A DNA stretch of 64,000 bases, from contig JAQFVV010006238.1 in NCBI GenBank assembly GCA_028023455.1, positions 4,164,572-4,228,571 of the forward strand, given 5' to 3'. The DNA is from Epiperipatus broadwayi. Its lineage: Eukaryota > Onychophora > Udeonychophora > Euonychophora > Peripatidae. This document shows positions 36,540 through 48,479 of the stretch, piece by piece. Position 1 is the first letter of the stretch. Every line of letters begins with the position of its first letter. The translations under genes were made by a program, and so were the position numbers. A model generated the notes under the pieces. It searched no databases and was not told the DNA's origin. It saw only the letters and a program-made list of their open reading frames with translations.

Positions 36540-38560
36540 GACGCGTATTAAATAATTGTTGGCATTATATTCCAATAAATGACAATAGGTTTTAAAGCAA
36601 AGTGATATATTCTATTCCTCGGGTTAATAGCATTACAATACTGTGCTTGATGAGATAGGAACATGTGCGAGGTGCTTTGAACAATTATACAAGTCTAAGA
36701 AAATATTTGAAAATTAAGTGTTCTAAAATATTTATTGATTTCGAGAATAGCACGGACAAAAGCTTACTAAGCAACAAAATGAGAATGTGATCAAAGCATT
36801 TATTCGATAATAATAATAATGTTACATTGGGAGGTCAGTATTGCTGATAATGAATTTATTAAAGTTGGAGGGTGTGACATGTTTAAGTCACGGATGCTTT
36901 GTAAAATAAATATAAAATAAAACAATAATGGAATATTTGGAATGATTACAGAGGGCATCTCACCGCTAACCTGTAGGAAAGTATTTTATGAACAGCCGAA
37001 ACTTAGCGACTGGGTGATGATTGCATTTAATTCCCAGGTGTGTCATTTATGGACACACTCTGCCTGGAAACTGCAATAAGCGAAGAGAACGGACTTGGCC
37101 GTGTAAAGAATCCTTGGAAAAGTAAAACAAAGCGGTCTATCCCGCCCAAATTTAAACTTTTTGGTATCGAATTGTGTGTGTAGCAATATTAAAAATGTAT
37201 AAATATATGTAGAATTCAGCATAAACATGCACACATTTCGATCTCAAATTAAAGGCAATAAATGGGGTTAAAATAATATAATTTAGATTTCTTTTAGTTA
37301 TATAATTTTGTATAATTTTAATCATTTATTTTGGATTATAAAGTTCGTATTTATTGCTTTGTTTAAATTTCATTTAATAATAATTCCAAAAAAATCTGAT
37401 GTAATATTTAATTAAAAGTGAAAATAATCTTATGTTCCCTTTTTGTCTGTGAAATTTAAAAGCATCGGTCAGTGATAGATAATAGATTAATTAAAGGAAA
37501 ATTCCCAAAATGTAATTAGTAAATGTAAAATGTAAACAATAGAATGGCAGCTTTCTTTATAATTAAAACCAACAAAATGCATTGATTATCCTCAGGGCAG
37601 ATTAAGTAGAGCCTAAAAATACCTTAACAAAAATGTGAGAGATCAAGATAAGAAAGGAGGCCATTTTAGACTTGCTGGAGACATTCACTTAAACTTTAGC
37701 TTTGCTCTCGATCACTGAGATTCTCCAAAATATAAAAATAAATTGTTCCTGCCAAGGTATGACCGAGTAAAAGCACCTAGATTATTCTCCATTGGGAGAT
37801 GGCCCATCATGTGCCGAACTTTCCATTGCCCATCATAAATTCACCATGAAGATCTGCTGCCTGAAATAAATGCGAAAGCTGCTGCTGCTGTTAAAGTAAA
37901 TGAAATATCTAAATACAAGAAAGAATTGCCACTGGTGAACTATTTGCCACTAAACCAATGGACTCGGCAAAACTTCTTATAAAACAGGTACCTGTCTGTG
38001 TTCAAACTCTAGAGTACTCTAATAACATGCTATAGATCTTCTTCATCATACTTATCTAAATTGTAAAATGTAAAAACTACCATTTGTATAACTAAAGTTG
38101 AATAATTAACTTAATGTGTAAATTTCTCTAATAATCTAGCTTACCTCATTCTATCTTTCTTGGGTGCGTATTTCTAAAATCTACATTTTATCTATATTTA
38201 TTATTTAATTATTGCATGCTCATAATTGTCTGAATTTTCAAAGTCTAAATCTATGATCGCTTGAAACAGTGAATGCGTGTCAAATTTTCATTAATATTTA
38301 CTTTCATAAATCACTTAACTTTCATATAAATCGACACGCATTCAATGCATCATTTATAGTAATGCAGGGTCTACTACTTCACAAATGGCTGACATATTAG
38401 TTGTAATAATTCCCAGTTTCTATATGTTTTGTATTTCTTAAATCTTAATGAATAATTCTAGAAAATTACATTTCTTTGAGAGTCGCCAATGTTCTTTTAG
38501 TAAATGTTGATAATGTAGGGCCTAGTTAGAAATCTATTTAAATCTTATCATAATCGTTAA
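36540..38560. other. Less AT-biased tract without recognised gene
   Basis: Parts near 36.9-37.15 and 37.6-37.9 kb are visibly richer in G+C than their surroundings and free of obvious mobile-element motifs. No open frame longer than about 65 codons and no domain recognised. It may be unique non-coding sequence, such as an intron or regulatory DNA. Confidence 0.4.
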
Positions 38561-38574
38561 TACATTATATATGT

Positions 38575-39189
38575 GTTACGTTTTAGAGACGCGATGACCC
38601 ATTCCGCCGTGAAATTCCCGGATTCTTCAGGGTTGAAATTAACCCCAGTCGTCCTACACAAGCGGACATAATGGGTGCTCCCATAGGACTTGACGATGTC
38701 ATGCAGCCAGCCAGCAAACTGTGACACGGACCGCTTGTCCCTGGTTATGCTTATGTGACACCTTATTTTGTCGGGCCGATGGCAGAGACCAGCCTGACAT
38801 TCTTATAAACTCATTCATGGCATTGCAGATTCGATATACTGCCATTCCATATCGCCTTTCTAAAGCGTACCACGTGTTCCTTTCTTAATTTTATTATTCT
38901 ATATATCACTCTGCCTCTGTATTATCTTCATAATTCACTCTCAAATAAATGTTTACCCTTAGTTATAAATAAATATTTTAATTAAATAAATATATGTCTG
39001 CCGCTACTCTTATAACCCTTACTTTAGACTCTTGCATTGCAAAGGTATAAATCCCTCCAGGCATGCATTAGAAATACTTACTCGAGAATTTTAAGTAGCT
39101 AGATTATGCCTTCAAATAAATGAATTCCTTTTGTAAATAAATAAATAAATGTATTCTTCAAAATATAATCATGTCGCAAATCCCGCTAC
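38575..39189 (+). mobile_element. Possible solo LTR
   Basis: The tract begins TGTTACGTTTTAGAGACGCG and could end CCGCTACA at 39189, giving the TG..CA borders of an LTR. Its first 300 bases are GC-rich (CATTCCGCCGTGAAATTCCC, CGGGCCGATGGCAGAGACC), followed by several AATAAA signals. No target duplication, primer site or internal gag/pol was found next to it, so this stays a suggestion. Confidence 0.25.
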
Positions 39190-39337
39190 AGAAGCTTTTA
39201 ATCCATAAATTATTATTAGTAAATGATCTTATTAAAATGTGTTAATAAATAATTTTAAACTATATGTCTGCAGTTACGTTTTATTTATTCGATACCCATT
39301 CTATATAATATTTCCTCGATTATGTAAATATGAATGT

Positions 39338-39673
39338 TTAATTAATATTAGTTTGATTATTGGCTAACTCGAAAATAAAATCATGAATCTCTTGCATATC
39401 CCTGACCACCCTGCCTAAAGAAATATTTACTAATGTCGCATCAGATGTGTTGTTTCGTGGATTGTATTGTGGAACCAATAAACTATGTTCGAACTCAGTA
39501 CCACGGGTGACTTCGCTACCTCGATGGTGCTGCTGTTCTGTGTGGTGGTCGAATTCTGCATTATGTTTATGAGTCACACGTTTTCTGACTGTTACATTGT
39601 GTGATAACTTCCGATGGTCTACCGCAGCATATGACCATTCTGGAGAGAAATAGCCTTCTCGCACTCTACTCAT
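39338..39673 (-). CDS. 111-codon ORF of unknown function
   Basis: The longest open frame outside the LINE begins MSRVREGYFSPEWSYAAVDH and ends FIFELANNQTNIN. It is hydrophilic, with a His-rich middle (THKHNAEFDHHTEQQHHRG), no membrane segment and no signal peptide. Codon composition is less AT-biased than nearby frames, which argues mildly for coding. No domain is recognised. There is no clear splice site or promoter to support it, and it may be a gag-like leftover given the LTR-like tract nearby. Confidence 0.3.
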   Translation of the reverse strand: MSRVREGYFSPEWSYAAVDHRKLSHNVTVRKRVTHKHNAEFDHHTEQQHHRGSEVTRGTEFEHSLLVPQYNPRNNTSDATLVNISLGRVVRDMQEIHDFIFELANNQTNIN

Positions 39674-40577
39674 TCATGTCAAGATTTACAAATTACTACA
39701 ATAATTTAGGTTAGAAACATTAGACCTCAGAATGATTTCTCTTAGAAACATTAGAATGGAGAACAAAAGAAAACCCTCCTTTTTATAGTAGAAATTAACA
39801 ATAGAACTGCCCTGGAGCATTACAAAAATATATCGGACTTATCAGCTATAATTAAATCTATCCGAATGTCTAAATGAATTCAACATTAATTAATTTCTTT
39901 TGTTAATTTCCCTGTCGACATTCGAATTACAAACTAGATTTAATTAAAAATTACTTTTATTAATTAAAGAAAACCTTAAGTGGACATCTGCTGTTTTTAG
40001 ATAAACTTATATAATATTAACTAATTAAACTATTGTCCCTCATTTATTTTAACAGAAATATTTGGAATGACTTTTATTAAATCAAACGAAAATTATTTTA
40101 CTTTTACATTGCAATATTTGAATCTATTTACTAAACGAATATTTACTAAATGAATTTTATTTTAAATCAAAAATATATTACGACGGTAATATATATTTGT
40201 AAATAGATTCAAACAAAATAACTTTAACAATTTATAAATTTGATATATTTTAAAATGCATATCATAGTGTGTGCGCAATTACGACTTATATTAACCTACT
40301 TCTTAATAAATCAAAATCATGTGAACATATACATAATCCATAATATTTTATTTTATTTGGGAATGAGTTATATATATAATACAAGCATTGTGCTCGTGGT
40401 TTAAAATTAGGCGGGATTTTCGGTATATAAGCGTATTGCAGACACACTACGATAGATTGGGGTTCAAACTAAGGTATGAGGGTAGGAAATCAGTGAGAAA
40501 AGGTGAAACGAAGATCTGCAAAGCAGACCTTACTGTTTCAGTATCATCATCATGAAATATTTCATTTTATTGTTTTA

Positions 40578-40632
40578 GTTTTTTTTATAAGTTAGTATAT
40601 ATTTAGTTTTTTATAAGTTAGTATATATATAT
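40578..40632. repeat. Short tandem duplication
   Basis: TTTTTTATAAGTTAGTATATA occurs twice in succession, leading into a (TA)n run. Confidence 0.8.
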
Positions 40633-41095
40633 ATCTATATATAGTGTAATAATGCTCAAGGCACTTTTTAAATTATAATTGCAATTTGTAATGTTATAAG
40701 TGACTATTTATTAGTCTGCATTCAGATCAGGTTATATTTAAGTGTTTAAGGAGGTTTATTTAAACTTTCTCCAATCAATAAATTCAATCTCTTTAGTCAA
40801 GTTGCAATCTTTAGTGTCCTTATAAATTTATGACCTTATTGCCTTTTTACCTCTGAGTTTACGATCAAGAAACACCATGGTCTTTCTTCTTAGTTGCCTG
40901 ATAAGGCAGAATGAATGTTTGTGTAAATGATATTTTCCCAATACATATATATATATATATAATGATGACAGACAAAAATAAATCATGGCCCTTATTCCCA
41001 GGAGGCTGTAAAGTCACCAACCAAGGTAGCAGTTGGTGGCCAAAGGCAGAGGGTATTAAGAACCCCCTGATTGCGGACCCAGGCTGCCATTTGAT

Positions 41096-41830
41096 GACGA
41101 CTTTTTATTTAGGTACTTACAACTGCAGATCACTTTCAAGTGAAGGAAGATTGCAAGAATTAGAAGAACTGTCTTATATTAAATGGGACATTATTGGACT
41201 TCGTGAAGTTAGAAGAAAAGGTGAAGAAACAATTGATTTAAAAAGTGCACATGTACTCTATTATAAAGGCACAACTATTGGAAATACGAGTGGAGTAGGA
41301 TTCATTATAAATAAAAAGTGGAAGAACAACATTGTGGAGATTGATGGTGTATTGGACAGAGTGGCAGGATTAGTTATACAACTTAATAGCAGATACCAAA
41401 TGCAGATAATTCAGCTTTACGCCCCAACAAGTTCTCATAGTGATGAATTAGTAGAAGATTTTTATATGGATGTACAAAAGGCTTTTGATCAGAGTAAAGA
41501 ACATTTTAAAATTGTTATGGGAGTATTTAATGCTAGAATTAGTAAATAAATGAAAGATGAAATTGTTGTAGGTAATTTTGGTCATGGTATTAGAAATGAG
41601 AGAGGACATAGATTTGTGGAGTTTGCAGAAAAAGAAAAACTTTATATTATGAATTCTTTTTTTTTGAGAAAAATGTTAAAAGGAAATGGACATGGAAGCA
41701 TCCAAATGAAGGTACAGCAGAATTGGATTATATTTTGACTAACAGAAAATACATATTTCAAGATTGTAATGTTCTTAATAAATTTAACACAGGAAGTGAT
41801 CATCGATTAGTAAGATGTAAGATACGTGTT
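41096..41830 (+). pseudogene. LINE endonuclease domain (inactivated)
   Basis: Motifs in order: LGTYNCRSL, WDIIGLREVRR (with the metal-binding Glu), GVGFIINKKW, IIQLYAPTSS, MGVFNARIS, then after a stop at 41547 GHRFVEFAEKEKLYIMNS, and after a frameshift near 41700 ELDYIL and GSDHRLVRC (with the catalytic His). This is the endonuclease/exonuclease/phosphatase fold that nicks target DNA. The usual GDFNA motif has Val in place of Asp, and a stop follows directly, so target nicking should be lost. The first half is an open frame starting at 40911 or at an internal Met. Confidence 0.8.
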
Positions 41831-43130
41831 AAAGCAAAACTAGAGAGACAAAAATTATTAAGAAAAACAATATTTACAATTAATATTCCTAATCTTCAGA
41901 AACACTCTAATGAATTTAAATTAGAACTTACAAATTGCTTTCAAGTGTTAGTAGATTTTGAACATGATTCAAATTTGAATGAAATTAATATGAAAATAAC
42001 TGATACACTTTTAAAAACTGCAACAAAGATAGCTGGTAGAAAAAAGCCGCGATTGACCAATAAAATTTCTACTGAGACTAGAGAATTTATGAAGAAAAGA
42101 AGGAATATGAAGATATACAAAAATGGTGCATTAAAAAGGATTGAATATCTCAAATTTTGTAAAAGGATGCGGAAAAGAGTTGAAAATGATATAAGAAAGT
42201 ATAATTGTGAACTAGCAAGGAAAGCTGTAGAAGAGAATAAAAGTCTAGAGAGTATACAACAACATTTTGGTATTGGTATAAAACTTGTATCTGCAATAAG
42301 AAAAAAAAAGATAGAACTATTATTAAAAAGAGAGATGATATCATGAAACATGTAGAGAATGTCTATCAAGAATTATATAGTAATAAAGACCAAGTACCTC
42401 CTATATCTATTACATCTTCCAAATTGCAAAAAATGAAGAAGTGAGCCATGCAATTAAATGTATGAAGAAAGGAAAGGCTTTGGGTAATAATGAAATTATA
42501 ATTAATATATTAAAAGAAGCAGGTGAAGAAATAGAAAAAATGTTGGCAAATTTATGTACCAAATGTCTAAATAATAAAGATGTACCAGATGATTGGAAGA
42601 ATGCAGTAATAATATTAATATTTAAAAAAGGTGATAAAGAAGATATTAGAAATTACAGACCTATCAGCCTTTTATCAGTTTTATGCACATTGGATTTTCA
42701 CCAACCAAGAGAACAAGCTGGATTTAAAAGTGGTTTTAGTACAGTGGATCATATCCAGGTACTGAGAGAAGTTATAGAAAGGACAAATGAATATGAGTTG
42801 TCATTATGTTTTGGATTTGTAGATTATGAAAAGGCATTTGCTTCTATAAACATTTCTTCAGTGATTAAAGCATTGGATCATCAAGGTATAGATCCAGGAT
42901 ATTGTTATATTGCAAAGAATATTTATAAAAATGCAACAGCAACAATTAGATTACATAATGATACTGGGAAAGTCAACATTGAGAAGGGTGTAAGACTAGG
43001 TGACTCCATATCTCCAAAATGTTTTGCAGCAGTGCTACAAGAAGTATTTTGTGGATTAAAATGGGAAACTAAAGAAGTGAAAGTAAATGGAGATTATTTA
43101 ACTCATTTAGATTTTTGCAGATGATGTAGT
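41831..43130 (+). pseudogene. LINE reverse transcriptase domain, first part (inactivated)
   Basis: A basic linker (41831-42346) leads, after frameshifts around 42340-42440, into IKCMKKGKALGNNEI, WKNAVIILIFKKGDK, NYRPISLLSV, REQAGFKSGFSTVDHI, FGFVDYEKAFASI and GVRLGDSISPKCF. These are RT motifs in the expected order. The first catalytic Asp (FVDYEKAF) is kept. Compared with the antisense copy at 48.6-49.2 kb, about a dozen residues between PISLLSV and REQAG are missing, an internal deletion. The frame is lost within LDFCR just before the FADD box. Confidence 0.85.
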
Positions 43131-43880
43131 TGTTTTTGCAAATAATGCTTCATAGCTGCAGGAAATGTTGCAGGAATTATCAGATGAAAGTAGGAAAGTA
43201 GGATTAAAGATAAATGTTAAAAAGACTAAAGTAATGTTTAATCGATTTGCTAAAAATATGAAAATAAAGATTGATTATGATGAATTAGGAGAAATTAACA
43301 GTTATAAATACATTGGTCAGATTATTAATACAGATGGAAACATAATGGATGCAATTAATCATAGAATTAAACTTGGTTGGAGTGCTTTTGGTAGAAATAA
43401 CTTGATACTAAAAGGAAATATGTCTATGTGTTTGTAAGGGAAGGTTTTTAACAAATGTGTTTTTCCAGTTCTTACTTATAGATCTGAGACTTGACCCTTA
43501 ATAGAAGAGTAATACAGAGACTTCAGACCACTCAAAGAAGTATGGAGAGAAGCATGCTGGGACTAACAAGAAGAGATCGAAAATGCAATGTATGGGTAAG
43601 AGAACAAACAGGTGTTACTGATCTCAGTGGAAAAATTAAAAGATTGAAGTGGAGTTGGGCTGGACATATTGCTAGAAGAGATGATAATAGGTGGACAATT
43701 GAAGTCTTAACCTGGATTCCAAGAGATTGTAAAAGACCCAGAAAGAAACCACATGTGAGATAAATGGATGAAATGAGAAAGTATGTAGGGGTGATGTGGA
43801 TAAGAGAAGGTAAAGATCGGAGAAGAAGGATTGAACTTGGAGAGACCTTCATCTTGCAGTAGATTGATAATGGTTGATGA
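43112..43880 (+). pseudogene. LINE RT active-site box and C-terminal domain, with (TGATGA)n tail
   Basis: In a shifted frame FADDVVVFANNA is the RT catalytic box with both Asp residues intact. It is followed by KVGLKINVKKTKVMF and YKYIGQIINTDG (43165-43437), a stop and frame change around 43437-43490, and then SMERSMLGLTRRD, LKWSWAGHIARRDDNRW and WIPRDCKRPRKKP. A stop at 43761 interrupts the last stretch before LGETFILQ and the 3' tail TTGATGATGATGATA. The terminal Arg/Lys-rich region is typical of this LINE group and probably binds nucleic acid. Confidence 0.85.
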
Positions 43881-43934
43881 TGATGATATATATTTATATA
43901 TTGATGAAGTAAAATTAAATCATTTAATTACATG

Positions 43935-44965
43935 TATTATTATAAATTTAAATTAAAGAGAAACAATTTCATCTTTTTAACATATACTCCTTATTGATTC
44001 TCTAATAACTCAGTGATGTTGTGTTGAGTACAGAAGAAATTTTCAAACTCAAACTCATGATAGAAACTTTATAATGATAAGAGTGACCATCTTATTTTTA
44101 ACCTAAATTTTGATTTATATAAGTCAATCTGAAGCATTTTGATTTGAGAGAGTGAAGATGTTACTCTATTCACTTTTCGATCCAGTACTTTCTTACATAC
44201 ATTAACTTTCACAAAATCTTTCGATTTACTATGTGTTAATATTATGAATTAATAGAAATTATGTGGTGCATAGATCATATGAAATTAAAGAGAAAGGATT
44301 TCATCTATTTACCATATGCCGTTTGTGATTTTATAATAACTTAATGCTGTCATGTTGAATACAGAGGAGGCTCTCAAACCCAAACACAAGACAGAGACTT
44401 TATAAAAAATAAGAGTGGCTGTGCTATATTTAACCTTAATTCTGATTTATATAGGCCAATCTGAAGCATCTTGGTTTGAGAGATTGAAGGTGTTACTCTG
44501 TTTATTTTTACTTCATTACTTTCTTACATGCATTAACATTCATGAAATCTCTCAGTTTACTCTGTGTTAATATTATGAATTAATAGAAATTATATAACAT
44601 TCAGATTTATTTATTAAATGCATAGATCATATGAAATAAAAGAGAAAGGATTTCACCTTTTTAACATATGCACCTCACTGTTGTGTTGGGAACAGAGGAG
44701 ATAAAAATAAGAACAGTTGTCTTACCTTTAACATAAATTTTCACTCTCTCAAACCAATAAAAGCTTCAGCTTTTCCTATATAAATCAGAATTTAGGTTAA
44801 AGATAAAATGGCTGCTCTTCTCTTTATAAAGTCTCTATCTTTTGTTTGGGTGTGAGAGTCTTCTCTGAACTCAACATGACTGTGTTAAGTTATTATAAAA
44901 TCAGTAATGTGCATATGTTAAAAAAGAGAAATCCTTTCTCTTTAATTTTGTATGATCTATGTATA
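43935..44965. repeat. Tandem and inverted array of a ~340-bp repeat (family K)
   Basis: Starting just after the LINE tail, AATTAAAGAGAAA recurs at 43951 and 44283, and AATAAAAGAGAAA near 44635, giving periods of about 332 and 352 bp. Each unit has AACTTTATAATGATAAGAGTG-like, TTGATTTGAGAGAGTGAAG-like and ATTTACTATGTGTTAATATT segments. After a partial third copy, a reversed copy runs from about 44740 to 44960 (CTCTCAAACCAATAAAAGC, GTTTGGGTGTGAGAGTC, AGAGAAATCCTTTCTCTTT). The family is related to the 388-bp element at 22.36 kb. No coding content. Confidence 0.75.
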
Positions 44966-45069
44966 TTTAATTTGAACTATTTCTTTTTTTTTAATTTTTA
45001 TTATTGGTATCCATCTTTGTATGACTTTTTAAAAAAATCAGCTTACTTGACAATCATATAATTTCTCTA

Positions 45070-45900
45070 CAAGAGACTAACCTCTTAATATAAAATTTCA
45101 TAACTACTAACAGTGAGTTGTCTGTTGAGAATTTTTGATTGACAGCTTTCATTTTATAAATGATTGCAAGATTAGTAGATATTGGAATTTTACCTGAAGA
45201 AGTTTTAGCATTATACTTATAATTTATTTAAAAATTTTGGTTAATATTATATAAAGAACATTAATCATTTAACTGTAATAAGTAATTACCATTACAATTA
45301 TTTTTTGTTTGAATTGTACAAAAAGAAGAGAGAGGTAGGGAGTCAGAAAGCAGTATGATAAGTTAAGCAAATTGAACTAAGTTATTAATGAACAGAATAT
45401 TGAAATGTAAATACACTTGGTGTTGATTTAATTGATTAGAGGTGGAAATGCAAATTATATAATTAAAAATTTAAATAACGGTTAAATGATAATTAAAACC
45501 GTATTGTTTCTGATTAAACGTTTTTCGTATTAATTTTGAAGATGTTTTAAATAAAATATGTATTTTATCCTCAGTTAATATTTATATAGCCATAACATAG
45601 TCTGATGTAAGTAATAGAATTAATTTTAATTTTTACATGTCATTATTTTTTCTTATTTTAAATTTATCCAAGCAAACAGATAAACTGCCATCCCATTTCT
45701 TTATACAAGCATAAAAGATTATTACTGCTGCATGTATAAATGAGGCAGATTTTTTTTTGTTTTTGAAACCTAGTTCTCTCCGATAAAAGCAAAAATCTAG
45801 AAGTTGATCGGCGAATATGGATATTATAGTATGGTATCATCTGGAGCCTATTGATTATGCAATCTTACAGTAGATGTCTATAATAGGCTGAAGTCATTTG
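45070..45900. other. AT-rich stretch with no supported feature
   Basis: No coding or structured repeat recognised. Near 45830-45890 the text CATCTGGAGCCTATTGATTA may be debris of the foldback family that follows. Confidence 0.5.
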
Positions 45901-45910
45901 CTATTTGAAA

Positions 45911-46106
45911 TTTATTTTTTTCCTCACCACTTAGCCATCAATAGATGCCAGATTATAGAGCTTGTTAAATCCTTATCCAATATCTCCAGACTAGTTTCTA
46001 GCCTATGGCTTTTATTGGATAAGGATTTAATAATCACTATCATCTGACATCTATTGATTACTAAATCTTACACTAAAGGGCAAAAATGTGGTGAGAAAAA
46101 AATAAT
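45911..46106. mobile_element. 196-bp foldback element
   Basis: TTTTTTTCCTCACCAC at the left pairs with GTGGTGAGAAAAAAA at the right. Inward, ATCAATAGATGCCAGATTAT pairs with ATCATCTGACATCTATTGAT and TTAAATCCTTATCCAATA pairs with TATTGGATAAGGATTTAA. The loop contains GACTAGTTTCTAGCCTATGG, shared with the elements at 25.3 and 48.9 kb. Confidence 0.7.
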
Positions 46107-46109
46107 GTG

Positions 46110-48120
46110 ACACTGAACAGATTATGTAATTAGAGGTAATGTGAAATTTTGGGAGCTTGTAAGCATTTGAGAAAATCATGTAATTGATCATAAACATTCA
46201 TTTTTGTTGTTATTGATTAATATTATAACTGCCTAATGAGAAGGAAACTTATAAAATAATATAGTTTGTGGTCAAATGTGAGATTGGGATAGTAGAAAAA
46301 AAGATATACAAATTTATTTTAATTTAAATAATGTTAACTGGGTTTGAGGGCTTGTTACTTTAGTCTGCTAATATTTAAAGAAACATATTTTTAATAATAT
46401 ATAGTGCAATATACTATTTACTATTATAAAAGAATTATCATTATATATATAATAAAAAGTACTTAAATAACTAATTACCTGAGAAGTGATTGAAATATGA
46501 GTATTAGAAATGACAGACTAATTTGAACCCATCCATTCTATTACTTTGGCCAATTGCACTGGGCATTCTATACATGTTTATTTGTTATGGTTTTAGCCTA
46601 TACTACTTTAGTAACTAGCTAATCTTAAGTGATTTATTTGCAGTAATTAGACAAGTAATAAATATTAGCTGATTTTCTGTTTACCTGATACTGACTTTAA
46701 TTAATATCTAACCACTAATTTCAGAAGCCATAATGTAAACAATTAGCAAGGTCAATGAAATCTATATTATGATTCCATCAAGGAAGGCCAATTTGCTACA
46801 AACTGATCGCAGGAATCTTTTACATAGCCATTTAATGTCTATCTATATAATAATCAATTGACGACACCTTATTACTTTCATAATGCTTTATTATCCACCC
46901 TTTCCTTCAGTCGACAGTTTTGATTGCCCCAGCAATCTTTTTCAGAACCCTTATATATCCTAATCTCACTGTTACAATCAAATTTTCTAATGTCTATCTA
47001 TTGATTTTACAAACACATTATGCCATTGGAAATTGGAAGAAATGTGGAAGGAGTTTTTAAATCTAGTTTTTAATGTTACAGGACAGCAGTTCTGTCTTAA
47101 ACAGACATTCATAGGTTAATGGTTGATTGTGAAAGGATTGCAATAAGATGAAAGATGCACTGAGAAAAACAGAGAAATGGATATATATATATATATTGGT
47201 TTTATCTGTGTGTAATTAGCAACATCTGTTTAAATCTTAGGACTTGATTCAGTTGATGTAGGCTAGAGAGTTTATGAATTTGTCTCAGGATATGATTAAT
47301 AACTACAGCAGTAACTCCAAGATATGATTATTCTAATACAAAAGAATAACATTCACTTTCATTTTTCAATGATTGCCGCATCGATTATTTTAATGCTCAA
47401 GATTCTATTCATATATGGCACAGCTTAACAAAAAAAAAAAATCAGAGAGGTCATGAAAAATTTTTGAGACCAGACTGCATTAATAAATATGATGATACAT
47501 TACCCCCCACCCCCTTGATAAAAATTTCTTAAAAGGTTATTAATCCAACTGTTCATTTTTTTATGAAATTATTTTTTTTGTGCTTTCTCCATTGTCTTAT
47601 ACATTAAAAAAAGATTGGTTATTCATTTGAACTTTTTCCATGTGTTTTTAATATCTTTCATTTTTTTTACAGTAATATTATTTATCTAGATGATACATAG
47701 ATAAACTCAGAAAATAAATCATTTATGTTATTTATGTGTATTGAAATATTTGATTTAATATATATGTACTTTGATTGTGAAACATTTTTCACATCTGTGA
47801 CATGAAATGGTTTTAATGCTCTTTCAGTAAAATTAATCAAAGTCATAGCTCTCATAGGTTGATTATGTAAACACTTTATTCAAATTAGAAAATTTGTATA
47901 TTCCATTTGCTCCATAACTGTACAGTCAGCCCTAGGAAAATGTTACAGGTTTTGACACCAAGCTGTCTGCATCAGTCTCTGGCTTAATGTGTTACATGAA
48001 AGCTTTGGTTTGCTATTCACCACATTTTAATGTCAATATAGAATTTTGAAATCACAATTATGGTATGAAATGTATGTTACCGTATGATTTATATTAACCC
48101 ATGATGGAAACACATGATAA
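46110..48120. other. AT-rich stretch with no supported gene
   Basis: Contains a (TA)n run near 47180 and a C-rich patch near 47503-47515. No other structure recognised. Confidence 0.6.
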
Positions 48121-48129
48121 TTTAAAATT

Positions 48130-48460
48130 TGGGTTTTAAATTGAGCAAAACTGTTGCAGAATCATTAAAATGATTCAAACTGTGTACAGTAGTGAAGTGA
48201 GAACCAAGAACATTGTTAAACATGAGTCATGATGGCAGATAAAACATTGGAAATGATTGATGCAAATATGACTCACACATTTACTGTTGCATTTTTTGTC
48301 ATAAATCATGATCTAAATATGCTGGGACCATAATTTTATTTTGGTGAATAACTAAATTATATGATTATATTGATTCCATTATGATACTGCAGGCACCTAT
48401 GAAAGACAACTAGACATCTTTTCATTAGGACACACCAGTTATGGGCAAACTCACTTTTTC
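48130..48460 (+). pseudogene. Mariner transposase relic (HTH region), second copy
   Basis: With frame changes: GFKLSKTVAESLK, MIQTVYSSEVRTKNIVKH. This matches the mariner pattern F-FKLGKT-AE----M---VY--E-----N--K. Following blocks (ATAAATCATGATCTAAATATG, TAGGACACACCAGTTATG) recur at 20.65-20.80 kb, so the two relics come from one element. No catalytic region remains. Confidence 0.55.
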
Positions 48461-48479
48461 AGCTAAATACTCTTTCACT

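Larger units (their letters stand above)
40965..43880 (+). mobile_element. Near full-length, damaged RTE-like LINE
   Basis: A single plus-strand element encodes an N-terminal apurinic-type endonuclease, a reverse transcriptase and a C-terminal domain, and ends in (TGATGA)n, typical of RTE-like elements. Total length about 2.9 kb is close to what such elements need. The coding region is split over several frames (coding pieces are listed separately). A GC-richer leader (GGCCCTTATTCCCAGGAGG) precedes the endonuclease. Fragments of the same family lie at 21.4, 26.6, 48.5-49.4, 49.8, 54.2-55.3 and 56.8 kb. Frameshifts, stops and replaced catalytic residues make this copy inactive. Confidence 0.85.

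Noticed and set aside
41941-42369. 142-codon minus frame with hydrophobic character
   Set aside because: It is the reverse shadow of the Lys-rich LINE linker coded on the plus strand.
43532-43852. 106-codon minus frame
   Set aside because: Antisense shadow of the LINE C-terminal domain.
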